DNA of 64,000 nucleotides from a virus. Numbering within the stretch: the first letter of the stretch is position 1; every line of letters starts with the position of its first letter. The notes under the pieces are model-generated. The model saw only the letters and a list, made by a program, of their open reading frames with translations, was not told where the DNA came from and did not search any database. Where the stretch lies: the IMG/VR virus record IMGVR_UViG_3300032323_003835, positions 1 to 64,000 of that record. The stretch is one strand, 5' to 3'. Of the stretch, positions 1 through 8,555 are shown piece after piece. The translations under genes were made by a program, and so were the position numbers.

Positions 1-32
1 AGCCCGTCGAGCTACCACTGCTCTACCCTACG
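1..32 (-). tRNA. tRNA-fMet-like, 5' half only (cut by window edge)
   Basis: Read on the minus strand, the sequence starts with a 7-nt acceptor arm (CGTAGGG), then TA at positions 8-9, a D-stem GAGC/GCTC with loop AGTGGTA, and an anticodon 5' stem ending in GGG followed by CT. The anticodon itself lies beyond the window edge. The unusual first base C and the G-G-G of the anticodon stem are both hallmarks of bacterial initiator tRNA, so tRNA-fMet is the best guess. It sits 8 nt downstream of the tmRNA and was probably co-transcribed with it. Confidence 0.65.
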
Positions 33-40
33 ATATAATA

Positions 41-423
41 TGGTGGAGATGAGGGGATTCGAACCCCTGTCTCCGAAAGTAATCATAACACTAACGTTTC
101 ACACGCTTAGTTAGTTTTTCTTGCCTAACAAAATAGATAAAGATTTATACATTCATTATCATTGATGTTTCCAATTCGATTTTGGGTTCAATTGGTATCC
201 ACCTTTATAGCTACTTCTGTTACTGAGCGTATGTAGTCCGGCTCTATTTTTTGATTAGGCAGCTACTGCGTAATCAGCGCCTACGAAAGACATAGCATCT
301 TCGAAGGTCATTGTTGACAATTCGTTGTCGTTTATCTGTTTGTACCTTGATTAAAGAGGATGAGTACCATACCTCTGCGTGTAGTGCTACCATTCGCATC
401 CGGATCAAATGCCAGGCATCCCC
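41..423 (-). ncRNA. ssrA: tmRNA (SsrA)
   Basis: The minus strand has a tRNA-like 5' end beginning GGGGATG, which pairs with CATCTCC in the 3' acceptor strand (one G-U), followed by A and CCA at 43-41. A T-arm AGGGG-TTCGAAT-CCCCT lies just before it. In the middle, an open tag-coding frame ends at the TAA at 257-255 and its last residues are GADYAVAA, the classic small hydrophobic degradation tail (E. coli tag ends YALAA). Reading back, the tag-like frame runs through N-D-N-E-L at about 332; the resume codon is ambiguous, giving a tag of roughly 25 residues, longer than the usual 10-15 for many bacteria. Length 383 nt is typical. tmRNA with SmpB rescues stalled ribosomes. Carriage by phages is known but uncommon. 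Confidence 0.95.
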
Positions 424-457
424 ATATTTTAAAGAACTAATTAGAAGTTATATATTC
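424..457 (-). promoter_or_regulatory. tmRNA promoter plus boxA-like leader
   Basis: On the minus strand, GAATATATAA (457-448) is followed after 9 nt by AGTTCTTTAAAATAT (438-424), which abuts the mature tmRNA 5' end. The first element belongs to the TATA-type set found at many genes in this window. The second resembles boxA antitermination sequences of rRNA leaders (E. coli TGCTCTTTAACA). The same 15 bases recur in front of the structured RNA at 31055-31041. Function as promoter and boxA is inference from position and similarity. Confidence 0.6.
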
Positions 458-458
458 C

Positions 459-740
459 CTAATTTGTTTGATTCTTTTTTCTTCTAGTTTTTACGAAGAG
501 ATCCGAGGTTTCAACTCCATTGAATTGTTTTGGATTTGATTTTTTTTCTACAACCTCTGGTTGATTTGCTCGAGCTTGTCTGCTAAACTCGTCATCTATT
601 TTGTCGTTTCCCCAATTTAAAAAATCATCCCCTTTATAATCTGGGTGATTCTTTTGCATGTAATCTATACCTTTTACCCATTGCCAAGAGATTATAGCAA
701 CTACAATAAACATTATTCCATAAATTAAAATGTATTCCAT
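459..740 (-). CDS. Small single-span membrane protein
   Basis: 93 residues. Residues about 3-22 form one hydrophobic helix, leaving a charged, mostly soluble C-terminal part of 70 residues with Lys/Asn-rich end. No known family was recognised. The stop lies 2 nt before the tmRNA promoter element, and the gene follows the HAD gene by 8 nt, so it is the last gene of the 2434-to-459 minus-strand run. It could be a small inner-membrane protein active during infection; nothing in the sequence tells its role. Confidence 0.7.
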   Translation of the reverse strand: MEYILIYGIMFIVVAIISWQWVKGIDYMQKNHPDYKGDDFLNWGNDKIDDEFSRQARANQPEVVEKKSNPKQFNGVETSDLFVKTRRKKNQTN

Positions 741-748
741 AATGATTG

Positions 749-1348
749 TTATTTTAAAAATTGTAAAATCTTTTCTTTAATCCCTGATTGTTTAATTCCT
801 TCGGTCATCTGTGGTGTCCAAACAAAATTTGTCAAACCCCATTCTCTATTAAAATTTCCATAATGATGTGTGCTAACCGGTATACTCATATTCAGATCGT
901 CGATCGCAACCCAATGTGTTACCTCAGGATGTTCCTTTATCCATTCGAGTATTTCGAAATGTCTTTCTTGCTCTAGCTCGCTATATCTTTCCCATGGAAA
1001 ATCATCAAACCCTGGGATTTTACCAGCAGCCTGAAGATCTCTAAAAAATGCTGTTGAGTCTATCGGTCGTTTTATGATTCCCTGAGATTCGTAATATTCA
1101 CCAAGTTCTTCGACTGTCGCCCAGCGTTTCCAATCCGAGCTGACCACTATTTCTGCTCCTGTTTCTTCTAAGATAGAATTCAGAACGTCGATTGACTTTC
1201 TGTCAAAGTTATCAAATCTAACTTCAACCGGGAGTTCTTTGATCTCTTGACTCATCTTACGTCCATATTCTTTTTGCTTCTTATGTCTACCTCCCCAATT
1301 ACTAGAGAGACATATCACTCCGTCGTGATCTAAAAATATTACTTTCAT
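749..1348 (-). CDS. HAD-superfamily phosphatase-like protein
   Basis: 199 residues. The N-terminal motif DHDGV (residues 7-11) is the HAD nucleophile loop with the catalytic first Asp; VSSDW near residue 68 supplies the motif II Ser; WVAIDD near 148 supplies the acidic motif IV. The layout fits the HAD family found in phage nucleic-acid repair or nucleotide-processing enzymes (the 'Swiss Army Knife' RNA-repair HAD group). The substrate cannot be told from sequence. It lies just downstream of two short genes and a metallophosphatase, suggesting a small phosphatase group. Confidence 0.75.
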   Translation of the reverse strand: MKVIFLDHDGVICLSSNWGGRHKKQKEYGRKMSQEIKELPVEVRFDNFDRKSIDVLNSILEETGAEIVVSSDWKRWATVEELGEYYESQGIIKRPIDSTAFFRDLQAAGKIPGFDDFPWERYSELEQERHFEILEWIKEHPEVTHWVAIDDLNMSIPVSTHHYGNFNREWGLTNFVWTPQMTEGIKQSGIKEKILQFLK

Positions 1349-1370
1349 ACGTTCTTTATATTTTTATATT

Positions 1371-1655
1371 TTACCAAGTATCAAAATCTGTTAAATCTAA
1401 CTTATCCCCGTCGGATGCGGTCACCTCGACAATTTCTCCAATTCCAGTTGGGGTGAAACAAAATGTATAAGCCCCGCCTACAGCTCCCACGTAAAGTTCC
1501 CCATCTTTTTTGGTTTTGGCTCTTCTCCATCTTTGATATTTTTTATACTGCTTCTCTGTTATCTCAAAGGTCAATACTACCTTTTGCTTTTCTGGCGGAG
1601 TGTAAGTTCCATTAGCCATTGCTTTAACTTTCTCCTTTATTCTCTTTGATATCAT
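1371..1655 (-). CDS. Hypothetical protein, 94 aa
   Basis: Short soluble protein with a basic N-terminus, a predicted beta-rich middle and an acidic C-terminus (DLTDFDTW). It overlaps the start of the metallophosphatase's stop by 4 nt (ATGA type), so the two are translationally coupled. No family recognised. Confidence 0.65.
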   Translation of the reverse strand: MISKRIKEKVKAMANGTYTPPEKQKVVLTFEITEKQYKKYQRWRRAKTKKDGELYVGAVGGAYTFCFTPTGIGEIVEVTASDGDKLDLTDFDTW

Positions 1656-2434
1656 ATCTCTAATATAAATGGGGCAATTTCAGATTCTTCGTTATATTCG
1701 ATATAATCGGTTATCCAAATTTTATACCCTCTCTTATTTTCCTTTTCTACTAGCTTCTTCTGTGGGGTATGACCTACGATTTGATGAAGATCTACTCCGT
1801 CTTCCTCAAGTTGCTTAGGTCGAACCCAAAGCGGACCTCCATACATGCTCCAGCCTCCGCTTGCTCCATCAACCTGAAATATTTGGGGAAGTTCCATTTC
1901 GTATGCCTGATTAAGTACTGCCCCCTCTTTTCCTAATTTCTTTAATTCCGGGTTGTGTTTTAGTATGTCGCTTAGTACAGGTTTCAATAAACCAGCATGT
2001 GTCCAGAGATAATCCCCTTCATGGTATGCCATCTGGAAGAGATCGTTATTATCTCTAAATAATATTTGTAGATCCCACTGTGCCTCTGGTCTAAATCCAC
2101 TACATATTTGGTTGGGTATAAAGTATTGAACATCGTGATTTCCCCACAAGAGAACCACTTTATCCGGCATCGACTTTTTGAAAAGTATAATATCTTCCAG
2201 GTTCTTTTTTATTGCAACATTACTAATAGTAAAGCTATCGACATAATCCCCGATAAAAATTATCTTATCCACGTTAAAGTATGGATAGTCATTCTTAAAT
2301 AATTCATCATTAGGGTTTGCTCCTTCTTCTATCATGGTAACCCACTGCTCAAATTCATAGCTGCTACCGTGGGTCATGAATTTCCATGTATCTCTACCGT
2401 GAACATCTCCTATCGTCATTATCTTTTTTGCCAT
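1652..2434 (-). CDS. Calcineurin-like metallophosphoesterase
   Basis: 260 residues with the whole set of metallophosphatase motifs in order: GDVHGR (residues 8-13), GDYVD (about 62-66), GNHD (about 98-101), THAGL (about 146) and VGHTP (about 222). These are the metal ligands and catalytic His of the PPP-type Ser/Thr phosphatase / diadenosine tetraphosphatase group. T4-like and lambda phages carry similar phosphatases. Substrate (phosphoprotein or nucleotide) is undecided. It heads a minus-strand run; a TATATAAATA-type element lies 26 nt upstream. Confidence 0.9.
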   Translation of the reverse strand: MAKKIMTIGDVHGRDTWKFMTHGSSYEFEQWVTMIEEGANPNDELFKNDYPYFNVDKIIFIGDYVDSFTISNVAIKKNLEDIILFKKSMPDKVVLLWGNHDVQYFIPNQICSGFRPEAQWDLQILFRDNNDLFQMAYHEGDYLWTHAGLLKPVLSDILKHNPELKKLGKEGAVLNQAYEMELPQIFQVDGASGGWSMYGGPLWVRPKQLEEDGVDLHQIVGHTPQKKLVEKENKRGYKIWITDYIEYNEESEIAPFILEI

Positions 2435-2459
2435 GTCGTAAATGTAATATAATTCCCCG

Positions 2460-2470
2460 TATTTATATAA
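2460..2470 (-). promoter_or_regulatory. TATA-type promoter candidate for metallophosphatase run
   Basis: Minus-strand TTATATAAATA, 25 nt upstream of the ATG at 2434, in the 105-nt divergent gap between 2434 and 2540. It resembles T4 late promoters (TATAAATA) and the recurrent element of this window. Confidence 0.45.
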
Positions 2471-2539
2471 TGTAATACCCCTTGTCTCGGACTAAGTTTC
2501 ATACAATGAAATCTTTCCCCCCACGATCGATAAAATAAA

Positions 2540-3271
2540 ATGATGGTATTAAATTTAGATTACATAAAATCAAGACTAACAAAAGACGGGGAAACCCCAG
2601 TTCCTTTCCGCTGGTCTCACGGGGCAACCGATACCGATCTGGGAGATGGCCTATTGATTTATTCCCTAATACAGTTTACAAGATCAAAAAATTGTGTATG
2701 TATAGGCAGCGGCGGGGGATTCATTCCCCGAATAATGACGCAGGCAAGAATAGATTTACATGGTTCAGGAATATTTCACGGAAATCCCGATTATAACTGG
2801 GGAGACATAGGAGCAACTTATGTGGTCGATCCATGCAATGGGATAGGTGGACAATCTAATATGATGGATGAGTCTGGTTTTTATAGGTCTAATTTTCATC
2901 CCAGATTTATAAAAGAGACATCGGAAAAAGCATTTTACGATTTCTTTATCGTACAGGACATTAAAATAGATTTCCTATTTATAGACGGGGATCATTCGTA
3001 TGATGGGGTTTCTAAGGATTTTAATCTGTACAGCACTATAATGGAAAAGAATGGAATAATTGCTATACACGACACTGATCCTAACTTTTCAGAAAACTAT
3101 ATAATATCCGAGGATCAGAAAAAAGATTTTCATGATTTTTCAGGACCTTCACAATTTATAAAAGATTTTAATAACGAAGAATGGGAGACATTTAATCTAT
3201 TTAATTATGGAAGATTAAAGGAAAAACCATCTTCAAGCGGTATAACCATATTAAAAAGAAAAAATGCTTAG
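2540..3271 (+). CDS. SAM-dependent methyltransferase (class I, Methyltransf_24-like)
   Basis: 243 residues. A Gly-rich loop CIGSGGG (about 54-60) follows a beta-strand and should bind S-adenosylmethionine. FLFIDGDHSYDGVSKDF (about 148-164) matches the strand-4/5 signature of the Methyltransf_24 / cephalosporin-hydroxylase-like group, followed by IIAIHD. The start has two adjacent ATG codons; the first is given. It opens the plus-strand glycan block and overlaps the next gene by 8 nt. Likely acceptor is a sugar or small molecule, but this is inferred from neighbours only. Confidence 0.8.
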   Translation: MMVLNLDYIKSRLTKDGETPVPFRWSHGATDTDLGDGLLIYSLIQFTRSKNCVCIGSGGGFIPRIMTQARIDLHGSGIFHGNPDYNWGDIGATYVVDPCNGIGGQSNMMDESGFYRSNFHPRFIKETSEKAFYDFFIVQDIKIDFLFIDGDHSYDGVSKDFNLYSTIMEKNGIIAIHDTDPNFSENYIISEDQKKDFHDFSGPSQFIKDFNNEEWETFNLFNYGRLKEKPSSSGITILKRKNA

Positions 3272-4109
3272 AGTCATATCAGTAATAGGTCATGGAGTTG
3301 ATCTTATCCCTCATTTCATAGAACACTACAATAAGTTTAGTGTTGATGAAATATTACTATACGTTTACGAATCAGATCTTTATCCAGACCTGGAAAGACA
3401 AGTCTCAGAAAAAATAAAGAATTATAAGAATGTAAAAATCTGCGGATCACAAAAAAGCAGGGTTTTCGATTGGGAGGAGGTAACAAGAATTTATAATTTC
3501 TGTAAATCCAAGCATCCTAACGATTGGTGGATAGTTGCAGATATTGATGAATTTCATCTTTATAACGACCACCCAAGAAGAATATCGGATGTCTGTGAAA
3601 AAAATGGATGGGATTTGGTCAGAGGTGGCTTTGTTGATAGAATGGGAACTGACGGAGAATTTCCTAGAATAAGAACCAGAAAAGATATATTCTCTCAATT
3701 TCCTCTTGCCGGATTTTTTAGATATCCGCTAAGTAATGCTTGTCCAAATAAGATTTGTTTAATGAGGGGATATGTTGAAATAACGTCAGGCCAGCACTAT
3801 GCAAAGATAGATGGATACACAACATGGAAATGGCAAGGATGGGCTCACCCTTTAATTGCCCCGATAGAAAAATACTCAGTTCAGGTACATCATTTTAAAT
3901 GGGATTCTACCTGTTTGGAAAGAATCAAAGCTGTGGCAGACATAAATTCACAATATGCATTTTCTCTCGAATATAAAAAGATGTACGATGCTATAATAGG
4001 GAACAAACTTGACGTAAATAATCCGGACTTTATGTTTGAAGAGAATGTAAACAGCTACGACGGATACACGTCTTGGAAGAAACTAATAAATAAAATAATA
4101 TCAATTTAA
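3264..4109 (+). CDS. GT-A fold glycosyltransferase (Glyco_tranf_2_4-like)
   Basis: 281 residues. The N-terminus begins with a strand and the acceptor-side pattern ISVIGHGVDLIPHFIEHY, and residues about 93-97 read VADIDEF, a DxD metal/nucleotide-sugar motif. A later WKWQGWAHP and HHFKW resemble the C-terminal acceptor region of GT92/GT2-like enzymes annotated from bacteria and large viruses. It should move a sugar from a nucleotide donor to an unknown acceptor. It overlaps the methyltransferase by 8 nt. Confidence 0.8.
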   Translation: MLRVISVIGHGVDLIPHFIEHYNKFSVDEILLYVYESDLYPDLERQVSEKIKNYKNVKICGSQKSRVFDWEEVTRIYNFCKSKHPNDWWIVADIDEFHLYNDHPRRISDVCEKNGWDLVRGGFVDRMGTDGEFPRIRTRKDIFSQFPLAGFFRYPLSNACPNKICLMRGYVEITSGQHYAKIDGYTTWKWQGWAHPLIAPIEKYSVQVHHFKWDSTCLERIKAVADINSQYAFSLEYKKMYDAIIGNKLDVNNPDFMFEENVNSYDGYTSWKKLINKIISI

Positions 4110-4119
4110 ATTAAAAATC

Positions 4120-4329
4120 ATGGCAGCAGCTAAAAAACCCACGGAAATTAACAACGATCTAGAACTTCGTAAAGTAAAAGCACTGGAAAAAATATCTAAT
4201 TCGTTAGAAGATATTTCTATGTGGTTAGAAGACATAGACAAGGATGAGTGGAGTAACAGAATTCAACACTATCTTTCTGAATTTTTAGGGGTTGCTTCTG
4301 GGAAAAAGGATGATAATATAAATGAATAA
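4120..4329 (+). CDS. Small coiled-coil protein, 69 aa
   Basis: Hydrophilic, strongly helical (heptad-like spacing of L, I and W across residues 15-55), no signal or membrane segment. It overlaps the next gene by 8 nt inside the glycan operon. It may be a partner or chaperone of a neighbouring enzyme; not recognised. Confidence 0.65.
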   Translation: MAAAKKPTEINNDLELRKVKALEKISNSLEDISMWLEDIDKDEWSNRIQHYLSEFLGVASGKKDDNINE

Positions 4330-5731
4330 AAAATTAGGTATAATAGTTCCGCACAGGAATAGATGGGATCATCTGAACGAATTCAGAGCTAAAATATCTG
4401 TGTACTTACATTCCAAAGGGATACCATTTGAGCTAATAGTGATAAATCAAGATGATGCTAGGCAATTCAACAGAGGAATGATTTTGAATATAGGATTCAA
4501 ATACGCAAGAAAACTTAGATGTGATTACATTGTATTTCATGATGTTGATCTTATTCCCGTAGATGCTGATTATTCATATTCGGAATATCCGGTTCATCTT
4601 GCTACGAAAGTTATTGACGCAGATACTAAAGAAATAAAAAAAGCAGCAGACCAATACTTTGGCGGGGTTACACTCTTCCCTATTGATGAATTTAGAAAAA
4701 TAGACGGATATTCAAATAAGTATTGGGGATGGGGGTTTGAAGATGATGACTTATTTCTAAGGTGTAAGAGAAATGGATCTTTGATGGGTGAAAAAAAGAT
4801 AAACAATTCAAGGACTGGTAGATTCACGTCTCTTCTTTTCAACGGGAAAGACTCATACGTTAGAGCTAAAAACACAATTGACTTAGATAAGGATTTAACT
4901 ATATTTTTATCATTCAATCCTGTTGGAATGATGTATGATCCTGAGAAGGATTTTGACAATTTCACAGCATTTAGTATACCTGGATATGATACTGCAATAT
5001 CTTATAATTCATTTATGAGATATAATTTCTGTACGTTTGATGAATCCGGTAAAGCATACTATGTCAATTCCGACATAAAACCTAATTACCAAACAAATAT
5101 TTGTGCTACGGTAAATGCAAAAACCAGAAGGATCCTAATATACCAGGACGGGATTCTTATAGGTGAAACCGGGGGATTTAAAACCCCATATTCTTACGAG
5201 GATCAAAGATATTTTTATCTAGGTGCAGGAAATCCAAAAAGGAAAGGAGATCCTAATTTCTATTCTGGATTCATAGACACTTTTGGAATAATAGAAAAAG
5301 AATTATCACAGGAGGAAATCACAGATCTTTCTAAAACTAGGGATTTTTCCGGATATAAGGATTCAGGAATTCTTCACCTTCATTATGATTCAGATTTTAT
5401 AGAATCGTATAAACTGAAAGATCTTTCCGGAAACGGAAATGATGGATCTATATTCAAATGTGAAATATTGGAAAGAAAGGTAAACAAGCACGAGGTGATT
5501 GACATTCCGATGAGGAGAGAATGCACATTCGTATCTTTAAAACATGAGGAGAATGGATTTTTTGAAAACAAATGGAAAGATAAAGCGACCAGATGGAATC
5601 AATTAAGATTTCATAATGAGATACTTCTCGATAATAATTTAATAAAAGGAGATGGATTAAAGGATCTTAAATTCACAGAACATGGAAAAACCGAAATCTC
5701 CAATGTAACACAAATCAACGTAGGAATATGA
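4322..5731 (+). CDS. Beta-4-galactosyltransferase-like (GT7) enzyme fused to LamG-like domain
   Basis: 469 residues. The first ~155 residues carry the complete GT7 signature: FNRG (49-52), FHDVDLIP (72-79, DVD metal motif), FGGV (113-116) and YWGWGFEDDD (134-143) ending in LFLRC. Known GT7 enzymes transfer galactose or N-acetylgalactosamine from UDP-sugars to GlcNAc. Residues about 160-345 look like a concanavalin/LamG jelly-roll (FNGKDSYVRAKN, ISLSFN-type strands, IYQDGILIG, FYSGFIDTFGII), and the rest (about 370-469) is a further module. GT7 enzymes are best known from animals and are also found in bacteria and large viruses; a GT7-LamG fusion is unusual. Neighbour 5728-7170 is a paralogue. 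Confidence 0.85.
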   Translation: MNKKLGIIVPHRNRWDHLNEFRAKISVYLHSKGIPFELIVINQDDARQFNRGMILNIGFKYARKLRCDYIVFHDVDLIPVDADYSYSEYPVHLATKVIDADTKEIKKAADQYFGGVTLFPIDEFRKIDGYSNKYWGWGFEDDDLFLRCKRNGSLMGEKKINNSRTGRFTSLLFNGKDSYVRAKNTIDLDKDLTIFLSFNPVGMMYDPEKDFDNFTAFSIPGYDTAISYNSFMRYNFCTFDESGKAYYVNSDIKPNYQTNICATVNAKTRRILIYQDGILIGETGGFKTPYSYEDQRYFYLGAGNPKRKGDPNFYSGFIDTFGIIEKELSQEEITDLSKTRDFSGYKDSGILHLHYDSDFIESYKLKDLSGNGNDGSIFKCEILERKVNKHEVIDIPMRRECTFVSLKHEENGFFENKWKDKATRWNQLRFHNEILLDNNLIKGDGLKDLKFTEHGKTEISNVTQINVGI

Positions 5732-7170
5732 GTCATAAATTAGGAATCTGTATACCTTACAGAAACAGATACGAACATTTGCAAAAATTAGTACCACATT
5801 TAACTGAATTTCTCAATAAAAGAGGAATAGAACACAGATTTTATGTTGCGCATCAGGCAGACGATAAGTTATTCAATAGAGGTTTGATGAAGAATATCGC
5901 TGCTAAATTTGCATTTGATGATGGATGTGATTACATAGCATGGCACGATATAGATATGATCCCGATCTCTGAAGAGTGTGATTATTCATATCCGGAAAAA
6001 ACTCCGGTTCATATTGCTACCAAACTTTCCAAATATGATTTCAAATTGAATTATGAGCAGTACTTTGGTGGTGTGGTTCTTTTTACCCGGGATCAAGTTG
6101 AAAGGACTAATGGATATTCCAATAATTATTGGGACTGGGGGATGGAGGACGATGATTTGTTTTACAGAGCTCATTTTGAAGGATACTCTAATTCTAGAAC
6201 ATACAAGAAATACAAGAAGAAAAGAGTAGCTGTATTTAATGGCGATAATTCTTCTATAAAAATTCATACTAAAAAAGAGATGAATGAATTGTTTAGCAGA
6301 GATCACACAGTTGCTATACTTTTCAAACCTGAACAACAGAATGAAAAATATAAAGAATGGCTGATAGGTGAAAATGATAAATCATTTATAGAATTTCCTG
6401 TATTTAGAAAGCAAAGCTATTGTCCATATTCAATAAACTTCAACAACTCAAGAGCTGTTAGTAGTATTGTTTATGATTCAGGAAAGTCAATGGTCTACAA
6501 CTGGCTAAAAAGAAGCGATGATGTTTGGTCATGGGTTACTACCTCATACAGATCTATGGATTCTAAATTTAGATTCTTTCTTAACGATGAACTTGGAAAA
6601 TCCAATGAGAAGGGAATAAAAGAGGAACTGTCAACTCATCTTATCGGGGGGATGTTTAATTACGACGATCTTAGTCCAATCTATTTGGGAACCAATGCTG
6701 ATAAATCAAACCCTATAAATTTTCGGGGGGAGATTGCTGAATTGATTATATTTGATAAATTTATAGACGATCCCAAGAAAATATCAGATTTTCATTCTAA
6801 AAAAATAAAACCAGTTCTTCATTACAATTTCCAGAATGAGGAGGACTCTAAGATACTGGATGAAGTAAAAGGTATTAGAGGTGATTGTAAAAATGTGTTT
6901 TTTACAGAAAGAGATATTTTGGTTAGTGACATACCTATACCGTTCAGGAGAGAAGGAAACTTTGAATGTATGCCTCATGTAGATGAAGGACTCGTTAATA
7001 ACACATGGGCTAAGGGAGAAACCACAGCAAAAAATGAAAGAAGATTTGTAACCGAGATGCAAAGAAGAAAACTTGATTACAAAAGCGATGGTATTAATAA
7101 TATGAAGTACGAATTGATCAGCACAAAAGATCTTGGTAATAATGTACTTCTGATAAATTGTAAAGCATAA
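5728..7170 (+). CDS. GT7-like galactosyltransferase fused to LamG-like domain (paralogue)
   Basis: 480 residues, the same design as the preceding gene: FNRG (49-52), WHDIDMIP (72-79), FGGV (113-116), NYWDWGMEDDD (133-143). The tryptophan-loop reads YWDWGM instead of YWGWGF, so donor or acceptor choice may differ. A LamG-like stretch follows (AVFNGDNSSIKI, PIYLGTN, FRGEIAELIIFDKF). It overlaps the upstream gene by 4 nt and the radical SAM gene by 1 nt (TAATG), so all are coupled. Divergence between the two copies points to specialised roles after duplication. Confidence 0.85.
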   Translation: MSHKLGICIPYRNRYEHLQKLVPHLTEFLNKRGIEHRFYVAHQADDKLFNRGLMKNIAAKFAFDDGCDYIAWHDIDMIPISEECDYSYPEKTPVHIATKLSKYDFKLNYEQYFGGVVLFTRDQVERTNGYSNNYWDWGMEDDDLFYRAHFEGYSNSRTYKKYKKKRVAVFNGDNSSIKIHTKKEMNELFSRDHTVAILFKPEQQNEKYKEWLIGENDKSFIEFPVFRKQSYCPYSINFNNSRAVSSIVYDSGKSMVYNWLKRSDDVWSWVTTSYRSMDSKFRFFLNDELGKSNEKGIKEELSTHLIGGMFNYDDLSPIYLGTNADKSNPINFRGEIAELIIFDKFIDDPKKISDFHSKKIKPVLHYNFQNEEDSKILDEVKGIRGDCKNVFFTERDILVSDIPIPFRREGNFECMPHVDEGLVNNTWAKGETTAKNERRFVTEMQRRKLDYKSDGINNMKYELISTKDLGNNVLLINCKA

Positions 7171-8555
7171 TGAACGACCAGAGAATTTTTGGGGAAACCA
7201 AAAAAGAATTAAATTCCGTTGGATGCGGAATGTGTTTAGCTAAATGGACACAAGTAACTATGCACTTACATAATGGCATGACACATTCATGTCACCATCC
7301 CATACCTCATAAAATACCTCTAAGTGAACTTGAAAATAATCCATCTGCACTTCACAACACAAGACACAAGAAGAAGGTAAGAAGAGAAATGTTGATGGGG
7401 AAAAGACCTAAGGAATGTAATTACTGCTGGAAGGTTGAAGACTCATCAGAATCTTTTTCTGACCGTATTTTTAAAAGCTCGGAGCCCTGGTCATTTCCCC
7501 ACATGAAAGAGATTAGTGAATCCAGATGGAGTGAAGATTATAATCCAAAATATGTTGAGGTAAACTTTTCTAATACATGCAACTTTAAATGTTCTTACTG
7601 TAGTCCTATGTTTTCTTCAAAGTGGATGGAGGAGATAGAAAATCACGGTGGTTATCCAACTTCTACGGATTTCAACAATCTTAGTTGGCCTAGAGAAACT
7701 GGACAAATCCCGTATAAGCATTCAGAAGAAAATCCTTACGTGAAAGCATTCTGGGAATGGTGGCCAGATCTATATCACGATCTACACACATTTAGAATAA
7801 CAGGAGGTGAACCACTTTTATCAAAGGATACGTGGAGGTTGTTGGAATTTATAGCAAATACCGATAATCCGAATAAAAAATTAAATCTATCAATCAATAC
7901 CAATCTTGGTGTACCAAAAAACCTGATTGAAAGATTCGTTAAGCTTTGTAAGAAGATAATTGACGAGGGAAGAGTAAACGAGCTTATAGTTTTTACATCT
8001 TGTGAAGCTTGGAAAGAACAAGCAGAATACATACGTTTTGGGCTCAATTTTGACGACTTTTTTGAAAACATAGAAATGATATTAACAGAACTTCCCAAGG
8101 TGACAGTGAACGTTATGGCAACGTTTAACGCTATGTCAGTATTCGGATATTCCAAATTAATAGAAAAGATTTTTCAGCTGAAGAAAAAATATCAAAATAA
8201 AGAAAGATACTGGATATCCGCAATCCAACTCGATACCTCATATCTAAGATGGCCAGAGCATCAGTCGGTAAAAATATTGTACGACGAGCACAAAGAACTC
8301 ATATTTAAGGCTGCACAGAAAGCATTCTATTATGCTACACCCGAGTTCAATCACGATAATTACGGATTTTCTGACGTTGAGATACAAAAAATAAAAAGAA
8401 CATACGATTACGCGATAGCGGAGGACGGATTCGATGTTGAAAAAAACAGGAAGGATTTTGTCGCATTTGTTGATGAACATGATAAGAGAAGAGGAACAGA
8501 TTTCATAAAAACATTTCCCGAACTAAAAAAATTCTACGAAGATGTTAAAAATTAA
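7170..8555 (+). CDS. Twitch-domain radical SAM protein
   Basis: 461 residues. CNFKCSYC (C137, C141, C144) is the CxxxCxxC iron-sulfur/SAM motif, followed by FRITGGEPLLS, the GGE SAM-contacting motif. The N-terminus has extra cysteines C19/C22, C41 and C83/C86 in a layout (CGMC...SCHHP...CNYCW) known from 'twitch domain-containing radical SAM' proteins, which would hold auxiliary Fe-S clusters. Substrate is unknown; peptide or sugar modification is plausible. A close paralogue follows at 9131. Confidence 0.88.
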   Translation: MNDQRIFGETKKELNSVGCGMCLAKWTQVTMHLHNGMTHSCHHPIPHKIPLSELENNPSALHNTRHKKKVRREMLMGKRPKECNYCWKVEDSSESFSDRIFKSSEPWSFPHMKEISESRWSEDYNPKYVEVNFSNTCNFKCSYCSPMFSSKWMEEIENHGGYPTSTDFNNLSWPRETGQIPYKHSEENPYVKAFWEWWPDLYHDLHTFRITGGEPLLSKDTWRLLEFIANTDNPNKKLNLSINTNLGVPKNLIERFVKLCKKIIDEGRVNELIVFTSCEAWKEQAEYIRFGLNFDDFFENIEMILTELPKVTVNVMATFNAMSVFGYSKLIEKIFQLKKKYQNKERYWISAIQLDTSYLRWPEHQSVKILYDEHKELIFKAAQKAFYYATPEFNHDNYGFSDVEIQKIKRTYDYAIAEDGFDVEKNRKDFVAFVDEHDKRRGTDFIKTFPELKKFYEDVKN

